A stretch of DNA of 64,000 bases from Blakeslea trispora (taxonomy: Eukaryota; Mucoromycota; Mucoromycetes; Mucorales; Choanephoraceae): positions 310,001 through 374,000 of the forward strand of contig JAIWNE010000010.1 of NCBI GenBank assembly GCA_025331445.1. The letters are read 5' to 3'. Below the pieces are notes generated by a model, which had not been told where the DNA came from, searched no databases, and saw only the letters and a program-made list of their open reading frames with translations. The translations under genes were made by a program, and so were the position numbers. Shown here piece after piece: positions 12,761 through 24,090 of the stretch; within the stretch, counting starts at the first letter, position 1; each line of letters starts with the position of its first letter.

Positions 12761-13112
12761 AGGGTTTCCATTGATATAGAACAAGGTTCTAGACCAATTT
12801 ACGCAAAGAACAAACAAACAATCAATATATCAGCCAATGAAGACAATTGATCAGTAATGTGGTCAATTTGCTCTATAGGAACAAAGAAAAAAACATTCTT
12901 TTCCCCCTATTTTTTTTTTCTCTAATTGAGCCCTTGAGTGCCAGAGGTCAGCTTGAAAGCCTTCCTGAGGGTTCCAATCTTTTGTTGCCAATTGACAGCA
13001 ACACAAGAGCATCGTCTTTTAGAAAGAGATCCTTCGCTTCTTCTTCTTCTTTGTGGTATTTCCCTAAGCATCCTATAGCCAAGTCGAATTAGATTACACC
13101 TATAATACTAAA

Positions 13113-13148
13113 ACCTTCTAATACAATGTTAACATCATATTAGAAGGT
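13113..13148. repeat. Hairpin with 11-bp arms
   Basis: The left arm accttctaata and the right arm tattagaaggt are perfect complements, separated by 14 bases. It is followed by AT-rich sequence, not a T-run. Its role is unknown; it could be the terminal part of a decayed element. Confidence 0.6.
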
Positions 13149-13374
13149 AGAAATCATATAAATGATTCTACGTATTTTATTGGTACTGAATTTAAATTAC
13201 AAGAGATTGATTTTTATTATAAGCCAATTTACTTTTGACTTATGAATCTTCCCTTACTTTTAGTAAAGGATTCAAGGAGACTCATTTTTTACAACTTACT
13301 GATTCATACGTCAAATATCACATTCTTCTTCGCTATCTCCTTCCTGGTTCTCTCTGTTTCCAGATTACCTGTTG

Positions 13375-13490
13375 AAGCTAATGTTTGAAGGTGGAAAGTT
13401 TGACGTCCTGGCTATTGAAGTCAAAAGGCTAAGGCAAGGACTTCACAGATTGTAAATGACATTGCCAAGCTTGGCAATATTCAGTAATCA
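13375..13490 (+). pseudogene. Relic of a gene with an FDVLAIEVK motif
   Basis: A short reading frame gives LLKLMFEGGKFDVLAIEVKR. A second frame then gives KARTSQIVNDIAKLGN before stopping, so a frameshift separates two plausible protein pieces. The combination resembles conserved stretches I recall from uncharacterised Mucorales proteins, and D-x4-E-x-K is the spacing seen in PD-(D/E)XK nuclease folds. A pyrimidine tract ending in ag lies just upstream at about 13360 and could be an old splice acceptor. No start, flanking exons or complete domain were found. Function is not assigned. Confidence 0.4.
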
Positions 13491-15103
13491 AGAAAAGTCC
13501 CAACCTAAACAAAAGAGAGAAAACTGACAGACAAACAAAATTCCAAAAAAACTACTAGGTCAGATTAGGGCAAGCCGCAACATTCATTAGCATGAGCGTC
13601 GTTTTGAAAGTCAAGCTCTTCTTGAACAAAAGAAAAGCTTGCCATGTTATTAAGGTAAATCAAGATCTAATGCGTTCCTTTAAAAGAAGAGAAAAAGTAG
13701 AGACGGAGTTTACACTCATTGGCCTACCATCTTAATGGTTGGACAAGTGTCATGATAATCAATGCTGTTTTGAAAAGGAGTTTGCAAGTCAAAGAAATTA
13801 AAGACAAAGAAGTCTATTATACTTCTCTGCTTTCTTGACTCTTCTTTTCTTGTTCTTTTTCCTGATCTCTTTTTTCCTTCATCTCTATCTGCAAGGTATA
13901 CATGTGACAAGAAAAGAAGTCAAGGTGTGGGAAACAATAAAAAGACAGTCCCAAAGGATCGGCAGGAAAATTTCAGCAGTCCAGTTCAACATGTGATTGA
14001 GTGTTGTCAAAAAGATATAAAAAGGCTTCATTTTTCGCCTTTTTTTCTTCTTTTTTTTCTTTATCCATTTAAGACGAACGGGATGGTCGTTCTCTATAGG
14101 CATGTGTCATGACACCTCTGCTGAGTTTGTTGGGCTAAGGGGACAAGATGAACGGGATGTGCGTTCTCTATAGGCATGTTAATAATACCTCTGCTGAATC
14201 TGTTGGGGTTAGGGGAGAAGGGGGCACTTGGTGCCCTTTTCTGTTATAATTAATAAAAAAGAAAAAATGAACTTGATTATGAAAACCTATATTGTGCATA
14301 AGCCCTATTTTGTGTTATGTTTACTTTTTTGTCTTTTTATTGTTTCAATGATTCGCGTGTGATATGTTTATACAATTCATCAATATCTTGGTATGAGCAA
14401 ACTAAGCTGTAGACAATAACTGCACTTTGTTGATTTCTTCTGTATAAACACTCAAATGGCCGAGATGCCATTCATTTTGAAATTTCATCCTTTGGTAGCT
14501 ACTTTTGATATTACAACAAAAAGCTACACTGTAGCTGTAAAGCCTTTTTGTATTACAAGAAAGAAAGAAAGAGAAAGGTTTCCATCGCTCTTTGCGAATA
14601 AAGCTATACGAATGTATGTGTGAATGACAAAATTTGTATAAATTGGGTCCTCAGTTGTGTGTGTGTTAATATCATTACTTTTGGGTATTTTGTATCTAAT
14701 TGAGCTATTCAACCGATCGAGTCAGTCAATTTTCATGCTCATGTCTGGATAGTTTTGCGCATAAAGTTCACTACAACATTGATATCCACAGTCTAGTTTG
14801 TTTACTCTCTCATGTCTAGCAAATGGACTATCCAGACTGATTGCAAAGTCTGGCCTGCTCTATTCCAATTCATGCGAGTCAAGAGTGACACAAAATGGAA
14901 GGAGAACCAAGGATTTTAAGCAGCGAACCCGATTCAAGAGATTTTGGATTTTTTTTTAATTTTTTATTTCATTGTATTTATTGAGGATGCGTTCGAAATT
15001 CATCGTTGTCAGTGCCGACTATTATCACCAACACTATTACTGTTGACATATACCGAGATGCAAAACAAGAACGCGTAGAGCAACTGATTAGTGCCAAAAG
15101 AAA

Positions 15104-15136
<33 letters not shown>

Positions 15137-16395
15137 CCGGTAACTTGTATTGACAGATGTAGAGTGATTGAATGGAAAGAGAGCTGTACTTTTTATTCTA
15201 TTTTGCTTCGTTTGGTTTATTGTTTAGACAGTGACTCGAAATAAAGGTACCTTCAAGCATACTTTATATTTGGTTGTTGTTTTTGTTGCTGTTGCTCAAT
15301 CACCAAGGTATCGGTTGCAATCTATTCTGCGGCCCTTTTTTTCTTTCTTTCTTTCTTTCTTTCCTTCTTTCTTTTAACCGGTGCAACATCTACTTTTAGC
15401 TGGTAAGCCTGAGTGTTGATTGGAGGCTTAGACACGGAAGATAGACACGGAAAATAGACAGACTCTCAGTAGCAGGAATAGCGTGTTTAGTCAGCAAGCT
15501 TACAGATTCAGAGAGTTGAGGGTCAAGCTTCAGAATGAAGGATTGGATCGAGGCTGCTCGAGAAACAAGTAGAGAAAGAGCAGAGGAAAAGGAAGAAGAA
15601 GACGAAAAAAAAAGATAGAGATAGCCGGTATAACGAGCGATACAGTATCCTGTTGTATTGCATTGCACGATGGAGGAAGAGGAAGTTGATATATGGTCCA
15701 AAGGATGGCTGTATCATCTCAGTATAAAACTATCTGCCAATTCGTCGATGATCAACATAGCACCACAGTATAGTACGTTCAATCGTATGCTCTTGACCTG
15801 TATTGAACTCTGTCTGCGTTATCCTGCATCAATGTACAACTATCTATGAAATGCGGTGGAGGAGAAAGACGAGGATCAAAAACAGCATGACAAATATAGC
15901 AGTATGAGGAGCATATGAGGAACATTTGAGGAAGATGAAGCACAGCCAAGTGATGAGGAAGGCTTTTGTTCAAGTAGTTTGACAGTATGTGGTTGTAGCC
16001 CCGGTGAATATACCGGATACGGATACAATTTCATGATCAAATGCACTGATGAGAGCAACAAAGGGCTATCAGAGCATCATACAGGTTGCAATGAGTACAT
16101 ATTGATCTGGGTCTATGGGAGGGGGTGATAGAGCATGTAAAGCAGATATGGCATACTTTGATTCAACCATTCTTGTTTTTTTTTCAAGTGTTGCACATGT
16201 ATCATCTTTCATTTGGCATTGACTAAAACTATCAAGTTCTATCATGAATATTATTTTAATAAGCTTTGAGGGTAAAAGAGAAGTGCAGCTAATAGATCAA
16301 CTGTTCACAGTAAAAAACAAGTAACAAAGTGTGCAATGCACAGACTCTGGGTTGTGCATTGATTAGATGGTTTCAGTTGAATGGAATTTTATAAA
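13491..16395. other. Intergenic region, repeat-rich
   Basis: Apart from the 74-bp duplication, this region holds simple repeats: a (GA)n tract at 15104-15129 and a (TTTC)n-like tract at 15338-15374. A purine-rich short duplication (agacacgga.aatagac) lies near 15430-15460. Open frames on both strands between 15390 and 16060 are low in complexity and do not resemble known proteins. No gene is supported. Confidence 0.5.
14073..14220. repeat. Two-copy tandem duplication of about 74 bp
   Basis: Unit 1 (14073-14146) and unit 2 (14147-14220) share gaacgggat, cgttctctataggcatgt, acctctgctga and gttggg..tagggga in the same order, with a few substitutions. Immediately after, at 14222-14236, is a perfect small hairpin gggcac-ttg-gtgccc. 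No coding role is evident. Confidence 0.85.
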
Positions 16396-17929
16396 CTATG
16401 ACTTTCTAAAATCAAAGACCGATTCTGGCTTATTTGCCAATAACTTTAGAAATCAGATAGTAAGTTAGTCAATAGTAAATAAACTCTATACAAATATGCT
16501 TACTCTATCCAAGTCAAGCATGATATCATCTGTCAATAGTTTTCGTATTGTGAGTGCTTGAATGTTTTCCTTTGCCTGTGCTGAGGTGGAGGCTCCAATG
16601 ATGACAGATGTTACATTGGGGTTTTTTAAGCACCAAGCTATACTTAATTGTGCAGGTGTGCAACCGAGTCGTTTTGCAATCGTCTATGCCAATAAAGTGT
16701 GAGAATGTATGGCTATCTCTTTTTTTTGTGTTCTATCTAGTGTATACTTTACACACATCATTTTGATCTTTTCTAGTTTTCGTCTTCCTTCTTCACTAAA
16801 AAATCCTGCTCTCAATCTGTTGATTACAGGATGATCTTGAATGGCCAGTCTTGTATAAGGAGGTATATTTCCATCATTGTATTTACCACTCAATAGTCCT
16901 AAATGAGACCATTCAATGGACTCTTCCCACATATTAAATGATATTGTTCATTACCTGAAGCTAATGGTGACCATGTACAGGTACCGAGTTTGTATTTTTG
17001 ATACATTGGTAGATATTCTTTTTCGACTCGCTCCCGATTCAACATATTGTATTGGGGCGACTAGACAAGCAATAGGCCCGAAAACAAATCAGATGTTTGC
17101 GTCTTTTCTAATCACAGATGACAAAAAAATTTACCTCAGTGATAGGCGCAATCAGTTTCAATCTTTCGGCTACGTTTACAGCTTCGGTAATCAAATAAGC
17201 TGGCCATTCACTTGTACCCCAATACAATGCCATGCCCTTATCAATACACCAGTTGAATGCTCTCACAATTTCTTCCATAGGCGTGTCTGGATCTTTTTTT
17301 TTTTCTTAGCGTTCATAAAGTTTCCTCGTCCATTGTCCCCCACTCAAATCATCCATGTACCTACCAGGCCTTTGTGCATAAAGGATGTCTACATAGTCCA
17401 ACTGCAATCTCTGCAAGCATGCAACAGTGCCCTCAAACACATGTTTTCTCGACAATCCTCGATCATTTGGACCTTTGCCACCCCAAAAAACCTTGGTTGA
17501 AATGACAAAATCAGATCGTCTTAATCCCTTTTGATTACGCAAAGCTAAGCCTAAATCAATCTCTGCTTGTCCTCCTAACATAAACTGATAAATGATTGGT
17601 CTCTATTGGATTTTGCTGATGGTTTACCAGCATGACTTTCGGCTACATCAAAGTGATTGATGCCTAATTCTAGGGCAGTTGTTACAATTTCCGATGTTTG
17701 CTCTAAATAAATTGTTAGGAGTCCAAGTCTCGCCTATGCAACTGCCCTATTTTTTTTTTTTTTTTACCCGGAGATATTTGGCCGCCTAAAAATAAAAAAA
17801 GAAAAAAGATGAGCAATGTCGACAAGTGCAAGAAAAAAGTTGATTACCAAAAGTGATCCAAGAACCTAAAGACAGTACGCTTACTTTCAGCCCAGAGTTC
17901 CCGAGGTAGCGGTACTCCATCAGCTCCAT
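16396..17929 (-). CDS. Aldo-keto reductase, voltage-gated K+ channel beta-subunit (KCNAB) type
   Basis: NADPH-dependent aldo-keto reductase of the KCNAB/AKR6-like group, which acts on aldehydes or, in animals, binds Kv channels. Nine exons (17929-17848, 17785-17768, 17702-17628, 17574-17365, 17292-17135, 17060-16955, 16898-16753, 16683-16504, 16443-16396) join in frame to 340 residues, the usual length. Seen in order: start [17 protein letters not shown], catalytic Asp region NHFDVAE, catalytic Lys in ISTKVFW, HRPD-like site changed to [29 protein letters not shown], and the cofactor-binding [15 protein letters not shown]. Exon 2 is only 18 nt (GGQISP). The canonical His of the VHRPD motif (HRP in most relatives) is a Gln here (AQRP). 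Cytosolic; substrate unknown. Confidence 0.93.
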
Positions 17930-18796
17930 GGCTTTCTTTTTTTTGTTGTTGAAATGAAAAGAGTAAAGAAATACCTTATACGTTCCAAAAAAAAAAGTTG
18001 TTTTTCAGCGTACTTCTGAGATCAAAATAAAACCAGAAAGGCCTTTCGGATTTGCCACACTTTAAAAAATTGGCAGGTTGGCTCAAGCAAGCTTGCTTTT
18101 TCCTTAGATTTTAAAGAACAGCAACTAGGCTTCATAACTCATACATAAGCTGATTGAAATATTCTCCCTATGTTGAAATTCAGATAATTGATACACCAAA
18201 GTTAGAGAAAATAATAGATTAGCTTATGAAAGATCAACAAGACAAATAAAACTCTGCATTGCGATATATAAAGCTAGCCCTTCTAAAAGAAGCAAATTTC
18301 CATTAAGAAAATAATGTGTTATTCAGACCTACTTTTTAATAGCAAAAGAAAACTGCAGATATAGGAAAAAAGAATGCTCATCTTCGATATTGATGATTGG
18401 TCTATCAGTCAAAGGATCAGTTAAATTGACTGATGTCATATACGTGCATTGTGTTTGATCTAGCTTCCTTCTCCTTTTTTTTTGTCTTTTGTTTAGTGAC
18501 TTTGCTTTAGATGAAATGCCAAATTTATGAGCGATATCACAGTGCAGCAAGCCTTCATGTATAACATATAAAAGATGGTATTGTAGTTCTATGTACAAGT
18601 GAATACACATGCCTTCAATAAGCAATAGCTCATTTCAACCCCCCAAATAAACAGTAGATTTGTTTCATGTTGATCAATTGAATTTATTATATAAAAGAAA
18701 AACAAGTTCTGAAGAGATGACGTACAAATGAGTAAGCTCGCATTGCAGACAAGAGATGCACACTTTTATTTTGATTCCAAAATCAAGAACATAAGA
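17930..18796. other. Intergenic region
   Basis: Contains the upstream region of the aldo-keto reductase and the 3' flank of the chitosanase gene. A 98-codon open frame at 18329-18625 on the minus strand has no recognisable features and atypical composition. Nothing else is supported. Confidence 0.5.
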
Positions 18797-20299
18797 TTAT
18801 AAATCACAAGTATCAGGAAGAGGCAAGCTGATGGATTCAGGCTTCTTGATTGGACCTCGTTCATGACAGTGCTTAGTATCCATCATGATGTTTTCCTTTC
18901 CAGTAATCTTTACGTCAAAGATCTTGAGATGAACAGGATGCTTCAAGTCTTTGTTCTGCTTCCAGTTATCAACTATAGATTGAAGATCCTGCATACGGTC
19001 GGCTGACTCATTCCTACAAACAATAGGCTTATTTAGCTAGTGACTTCATGATCGTTATTTTGCCTCATTACCATACGCCACTAGGGTAGCAACAAACAAG
19101 CTGACGACGAGTGGTAAGGAAACGTGTAAGATAAGCTTGTTCTGTCTCGTTCTTCTTCATAGGGCCAGTCAATTCAATAATTCTTGGTAAATTGATCATA
19201 GGCTCAACATACTATAGGATGTTTAGTTCATGTCATATTTGTTGTATATTTTCCTTTTGTAAATTACCTGCCAACCATGTTGAATGATTGTGTCTATCAA
19301 AAAAATGAAAAGTGATTTAAGACACTTGATCATTGTTGATTATGTGGATATTTACTTACCATAAAAGATAGCCTTGCCGAGATCTGATTCAATACCTACG
19401 CTTGCAGCATATTTGATGGCTGGTCTCATGTACATAGCATGTCCAACATCGAGCTGTGTTTGGTCAAATACAGGGTCTTTGCATGAAGCCTTCTTCCAAG
19501 CATCAGGAAAACCAGTAAGGTTGGCTGTATTGTCTCGAGCTGGATCACCAAACAAAAACTGACTAAGGCGATGTAATTCTGGCAAGTACTTTTTGATGTC
19601 CGCATTCTTGTTTCTCTTGACATATTCTTTGACCACAGAATAGGCATCATTGGTGCCAGTAGTAAAGCCTATATAGCCACTGAGATAAACATAGAAAAGA
19701 GGAATGGGGGGTTAATAAACACTGAAAAAAAAAGTTGTTTTTTTTTTAATTCTTACCATGTATAGCCTCTGCAATCACCTAGCTTTTCAACAGCCTATAT
19801 AAAGGTTTTTATTTAGTCAATCAATATGGTCTAGGTATGTTTTGTTGAGTAACTTACACCGTATCCCATCACCATGCCACCATTCTCAAATCTAGCAAAC
19901 AAGAGTTTGTTAAAAGAGAAGCAATACTTTGCTAAATTATGAAAAAAGAAAGAAGATTGGCTTACACATTGGTTATTAACTGTGCCATTTTCATAGCCTT
20001 TTGATTCATTTTTTTCTCTGGTAATTTGCTTATATCATAGAACCTGCAAAATAAAGTGAGCGTACTTGCGTACAAGAAATCAAGAGTTCAACTTACGTTG
20101 TACAGTTGTTCAATTGAACACCATGGAACACACCACTTGTCTTTCTCTTACTATCTGTACATTGACCTGTGTTTTTTAGCTTGTCAAACTGAAATTTATT
20201 ACAGATGCTATCTGTGTTCTTGAATTGACCCGCACAATAGTCGACTGCTTGTGCTTGAAGTAGAGCAAGTGAAATGAATAGAATGAAATGTTTCAACAT
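18797..20299 (-). CDS. Secreted GH46-type chitosanase
   Basis: Endo-hydrolase predicted to cleave chitosan, a major wall polymer of Mucorales, outside the cell or at the wall. Eight exons (20299-20097, 20043-19966, 19891-19858, 19794-19757, 19679-19360, 19293-19268, 19211-19072, 19013-18797) give 351 residues. A signal peptide is evident (MLKHFILFISLALLQAQA). The catalytic pair of the family is recognisable: Glu96 in FENGG and Asp112 in GDCRGYTCGYIGFTTGTND. Further GH46 blocks are QTQLDVGHAMYMRPAIKYA, FYDTIIQHG and YLTRFLTTRRQL. Two of the exons are very short (26 and 34 nt). About 65 residues between the signal peptide and the catalytic core are Cys-containing and not part of bacterial GH46 enzymes. 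GH46 is mainly bacterial, so an old transfer is possible, but the many introns show long residence in a fungal genome. Confidence 0.92.
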
Positions 20300-21449
20300 G
20301 TTGGTGAGGAAAAAAAAAAGAAAAAGACAAAGAAAAAGGAAAACGAATTAAAATAAAAAAAAAAGAACAATGAAAACTTTTTTTTTAAAAAACCAAAGAA
20401 CAACGAAATGCACCTCATCCTTTTTAAACAGCATATCATCATATAGACAATGGCCCCAACTTGCATATTGTGCCGAAAACAAGGATGCTGACTTTCTTTA
20501 CTAAATATAGAAATATACATTTAGTGTGACCAAGATGCACTCCAATTATAGAAATTAGATTATATTCATGCTAAAGTCAATAGAGTCCTTTTTTTTTTTT
20601 AATATAGGAGTACTAAGGTTCATTCGATCAGGCTGCAAGGTATTTCTATTATTCGAGGATTTCAAATGTTTTGATCATAACATTTATTGAAAATGTCGGT
20701 TTTAATCAATTTTCAAAAGCATGTCAAGCCTTGCTCTTTCAATGACTTCCAAGCACTCTGTTTAGCTGGGCAATTTAGTCAACATCTTTAATTATAAAAA
20801 ATCAATCTATTGAAATATAATACACTATCAATAGCTCTGATGACTATCCTTATAAACAATAGTATAATATACATACAAAGTCAAACTGAAAGCAGCCTAA
20901 AGTCATGAATGTATATTATCCTTCTATTCAATTTCCTTGCACTCAAATCAGCAAAACAGGTTCGAACCTGAAGAGATACAATAAGAAAATAGATACTTTT
21001 TTTGAAAATATACAATGATAGACTCATCCATGTTTCTTATTTGATTTAATGAACTGCAATTTATGGAATGGCTTCATTAGGAGTTCATCTCCCTCATTAT
21101 AATCTCTTTTTTATTTTTTAGGGAATAAGGAACGACTACTTGTAGATGTATCCCTGTTACAAGTTTAGCTAGTGTCTTTTAAAAGATCAACTTGTCGGAA
21201 GCAATTCTACAAAGCATTTTCTTGTTCCCAAAAAAATAGATGACCAAACTATCGCCTAAAGATTTTTTTTTTTGTATTGCTGATGTCAGATTAGGTTTTC
21301 GAAAAGATTTTGAGTGATCTAGCTTTCATAAGAAATTAGCTTAATAAGTCAAAGGATAGAACACCTAATTAATGGCTTGCATCAGCTTTTTCAAGGGCAT
21401 AAGAAATTATGAGCAAAAAACAAACACTTTTTTTTTTATCTATGCTATC

Positions 21450-21960
21450 TTAAGGGAAACTACTACGGGTGTGCCGCTCTGGTGTGCCGCTCTGGTGTGC
21501 CGCTCTGGTGTGCCGCTCTGGTGTGCCGCTCTGGTGTGCCGCTCTGGTGTGCCGCTCTGGTGTGCCGCTCTGGTGTGCCGCTCTGGTGTGCCGCTCTGGT
21601 GTGCCGCCCTGGTGTGCCGCCCTGGTGTGCCGCTTTCTCTCTCTTTTTTTTTTTGCAGTTACTTCAATATAGTGCATGATCCTTGAATAATGTGTCCTTG
21701 AGTTGTAGGTTTTAAGCTTCTTTTTTTTGCTTTCCTTGACGCAATTTCCTATACTTTACTGCTAAAAAGAGAGAACTACTTCAACATAACATGTAGTTTG
21801 CAGTCGTCTGTTTACAATTCAGAGATAATCTCGTCTGTAGTTATTCTATGTTTCGAATGAGAGAGAGAAAAAGCGTGAAAACCCCCCAACAACCTGAAGG
21901 ACAATCGATGGCAATCCCGACAAGTGATAATTCATGAAAGTTTAATGTATCGCTTCTGTT
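21450..21960. repeat. Dispersed repeat, copy 2
   Basis: Same-orientation match to 11750-12240, with shared blocks gtgccgctct, ccttgagttgtaggt, ttgac.caattt.cctatact, actgctaaaa, acttcaacata and gacaagtgat.attc in order. This copy differs by expansion of the GTGCCG unit into a tandem array at its left end. Confidence 0.75.
21468..21636. repeat. 13-bp minisatellite (GGTGTGCCGCTCT)n
   Basis: Twelve complete 13-bp units plus a partial one. The first ten are identical; the eleventh and twelfth carry a ct-to-cc change (GGTGTGCCGCCCT). Because 13 is not a multiple of three and the unit has no stop in any frame, all frames stay open and yield artificial ORFs. Much richer in GC than its surroundings. 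Confidence 0.97.
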
Positions 21961-22846
21961 TCAATTTGTCAAACGAATCTTGAGATACGCAAAATCACTC
22001 ACCAGATCAGTAGAGAATCACATGGAGAGGAAGTTGTCACCCTAATAGTGTATCATCATGGCAGGAACAACGGGCGAAATTTGTTGCATAAAAGACAAAA
22101 TGCAGTAATATAAACTGAACATTGGCTTTATAAAATAAATAAATATGAATAAAGCTGGACTTTAGCAGGAGTATGCATTGCTCCCATGGCTAGTTCTGAG
22201 GGTGCCGCAACACATTGCAAAAAAACTGATGTTTAAACAAACAGACCTAATGTCAGCATCTTGGGGTGCTTATCTGTAAAAAAGGTTATTTGATGAACAT
22301 GATAAAGATACTTACCAGCAATGATTCTCTTAAAGCAAACCCTAACAAGACAGTAAATTTGTAATATGATTTACAAACATCTAGTTTTTGGGCATCCATT
22401 TGTAAGGCAGTACTTTATGAAAACCGAATCAATCCATGTGGTTATGGATTTCTTTAAACAGAATGAAAAATCTCTGATCGTATTCACAACACATCAAAGA
22501 GAATTGGATAAAGCAATTTTTTTTTCTTTGGCAGAGAAGCTTACATTGTGAGGAAAGTGTCACAAAAACCGAAAAAAAAAAGCAAACCGTGTATTTCTTT
22601 ATTGGCGAATTATTCTGACATTATGAACACTATAGTATTTTCTTGTATTGAATGATGTAAACATAGAAATGGAGAGTGATACAAAAGAAAAAAATAAAAG
22701 CAGCTCTCGGGCCAATCAGTAAGACAAATTGGTTTGTAAATAAAGCGAGCATTTTTTTTTTTTAAAAAGTCTGTATTTGTTTTTCTTTCCCCCCCTCTCT
22801 TTCGTTCACCTAATCTATTGTTTCATAGTAAAAAAAAAAAAAGAGA

Positions 22847-23692
22847 ATGAATTTACCAAGTAAAAAAGTGAGACTCGGTCTCTATTTTATTCTATCTAGT
22901 TCAGTCATAACCTATTTATTTCTCAAATACAGAGAAGTCTTATTACAGAGTAAAAAAAAAGAACAACAATAATGCAACTCTATCCATATTAATTTTTTTT
23001 ATAGGTGCACAGCATTACGCATTACGCATTAAATCGATGCGATATGGTATTGTCTTGATGACTCTCTTGCCAACCATCACCTCAATACCTCCTATCTTTG
23101 GTTTTACACTATCTGTTACTCTGAATGGTTTCGTCTATGGATTTCCTTTAGGCTGTTTACCTGCTACCATCGGTGGTTTCATTGGTTCCATGTTGACCTT
23201 GATGTAAGCTCCCTTCTATAAAGTACAAGAAGCTTATCTAATCCCCTTAAATGTAGTCTAGTCCGACAATCTCGATTATTATCTTGGCTTAAACTATCAG
23301 AAAGCAGACAAGAGACATTTGAAGCGATAGAGGCAGCGATTGGAGAAGGCGGATTAAAGATGTTACTGCTAGTACGTATCTGTCCTATCCCTTGGCAGAT
23401 GTCCAACCTATTTCTATCTCTATGTGAGGATACGATTTCATGGCAACACTACACATTAGCAGCGTTGATCGCTAGTTTCAAATTTAATTGGGAGGTCTGG
23501 GTAGGTTCACAACTGGCTGATTTGTCAGACCCCGACTTGCCACCCACTACTCATCGTATCACTTTGATTACCATGGCTGTTGGATTGATTGTCTTGGCTG
23601 GCGTTTTCTACTGGTTATACTGTACTACCATGCAAAAACTAAATGAGCATCGTCGTTCCTCTCACACCAACAAATATCAAGCTATTGTTTAG
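22847..23692 (+). CDS. Tvp38/VTT-domain (SNARE-associated Golgi protein) membrane protein
   Basis: Three exons (22847-22949, 23005-23203, 23257-23692) give 245 residues. The first exon encodes a short basic start (MNLPSKKVRLG) and one membrane helix. The central VTT (DedA-like) domain includes LPTITSIPPIFGFTLS, the re-entrant-like GFVYGFPLGCLPATIGGFIG, and VRICPIPWQMSNLFLS. A last helix (ITLITMAVGLIVLAGVFYWLY) precedes a short cytosolic tail. Relatives are Tvp38, TMEM41 and VMP1 proteins of Golgi, ER or endosomes, some of which scramble lipids. The start is inferred from the phase of the first intron; an alternative is the Met at 23037, which would drop the first helix. Family call is good, location is inferred. 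Confidence 0.87.
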
Positions 23693-24090
23693 AATAGAGA
23701 TTTCACCATATATATAAAGTGTTGTTTGTTTTTTGTGTCTGATGATTTAAATAGCGAGTAACATCCTTAAAGTCTACACTATTTTATTGTGTATATACTC
23801 ATCTATCAGTCTATTCAACCAACTCTACCCATTCCCCTCCCCTCAACTAAATCTATTCCCAATTTTGTTTCCCATTTTAAAACCAAAAAAAGGCTTAAAC
23901 TTACTGTTGAAATGACCTAATCAATTCATTCTAAGCGGGCCCTCTATATTGATTTTTTTTTTTTTCTTCTGTTGCAAAGTTCTCCTAAGCGTTTCATCTC
24001 TCTCTCTTTTTTCTACTTTTTTTTCTTTTTCTTACATACACAATTTCTTATCCATTCCAAAAAAGAATACAGAAAGGATAGCAACATATA
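23693..24090. other. Intergenic spacer upstream of V-ATPase c''
   Basis: About 400 bases between two plus-strand genes. The second half is pyrimidine-rich (C/T runs near 23960-24060), as is common upstream of highly expressed fungal genes. No further feature seen. Confidence 0.5.

Larger units (their letters stand above)
20300..22846. other. Intergenic region carrying repeats
   Basis: No gene is supported. The central part is the second copy of a dispersed repeat with its minisatellite, listed separately. The 61-codon frame at 22366-22551 (+) has no family resemblance. A short palindrome (caggttcgaacctg) near 20960 looks like a tRNA T-loop but no tRNA surrounds it. Confidence 0.5.

Noticed and set aside
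12847..13092. 81-codon ORF on the plus strand, and a minus-strand reading (LGKYHKEEEEAKDLFLKDD)
   Set aside because: The minus reading looks somewhat protein-like, but it is short, closed by stops on both sides and matches nothing I recognise.
15396..15970. Several 60-100 codon ORFs on both strands
   Set aside because: Ser-rich and low in complexity; they arise from purine/pyrimidine-rich sequence and have no coding features.
16916..17500. 194-codon ORF antisense to the aldo-keto reductase
   Set aside because: It spans exons and introns of a well-supported minus-strand gene.
20955..20975. tRNA-like T-loop palindrome caggttcgaacctg
   Set aside because: No acceptor stem, D-arm or anticodon arm could be placed around it.
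21468..21636. CRISPR-like array
   Set aside because: Units are directly adjacent without spacers and the genome is eukaryotic.
21372..21686. Overlapping ORFs with CRSGVPLWCAALV repeats in several frames
   Set aside because: Created by the 13-bp minisatellite, which has no stop in any frame; no start context or other coding support.
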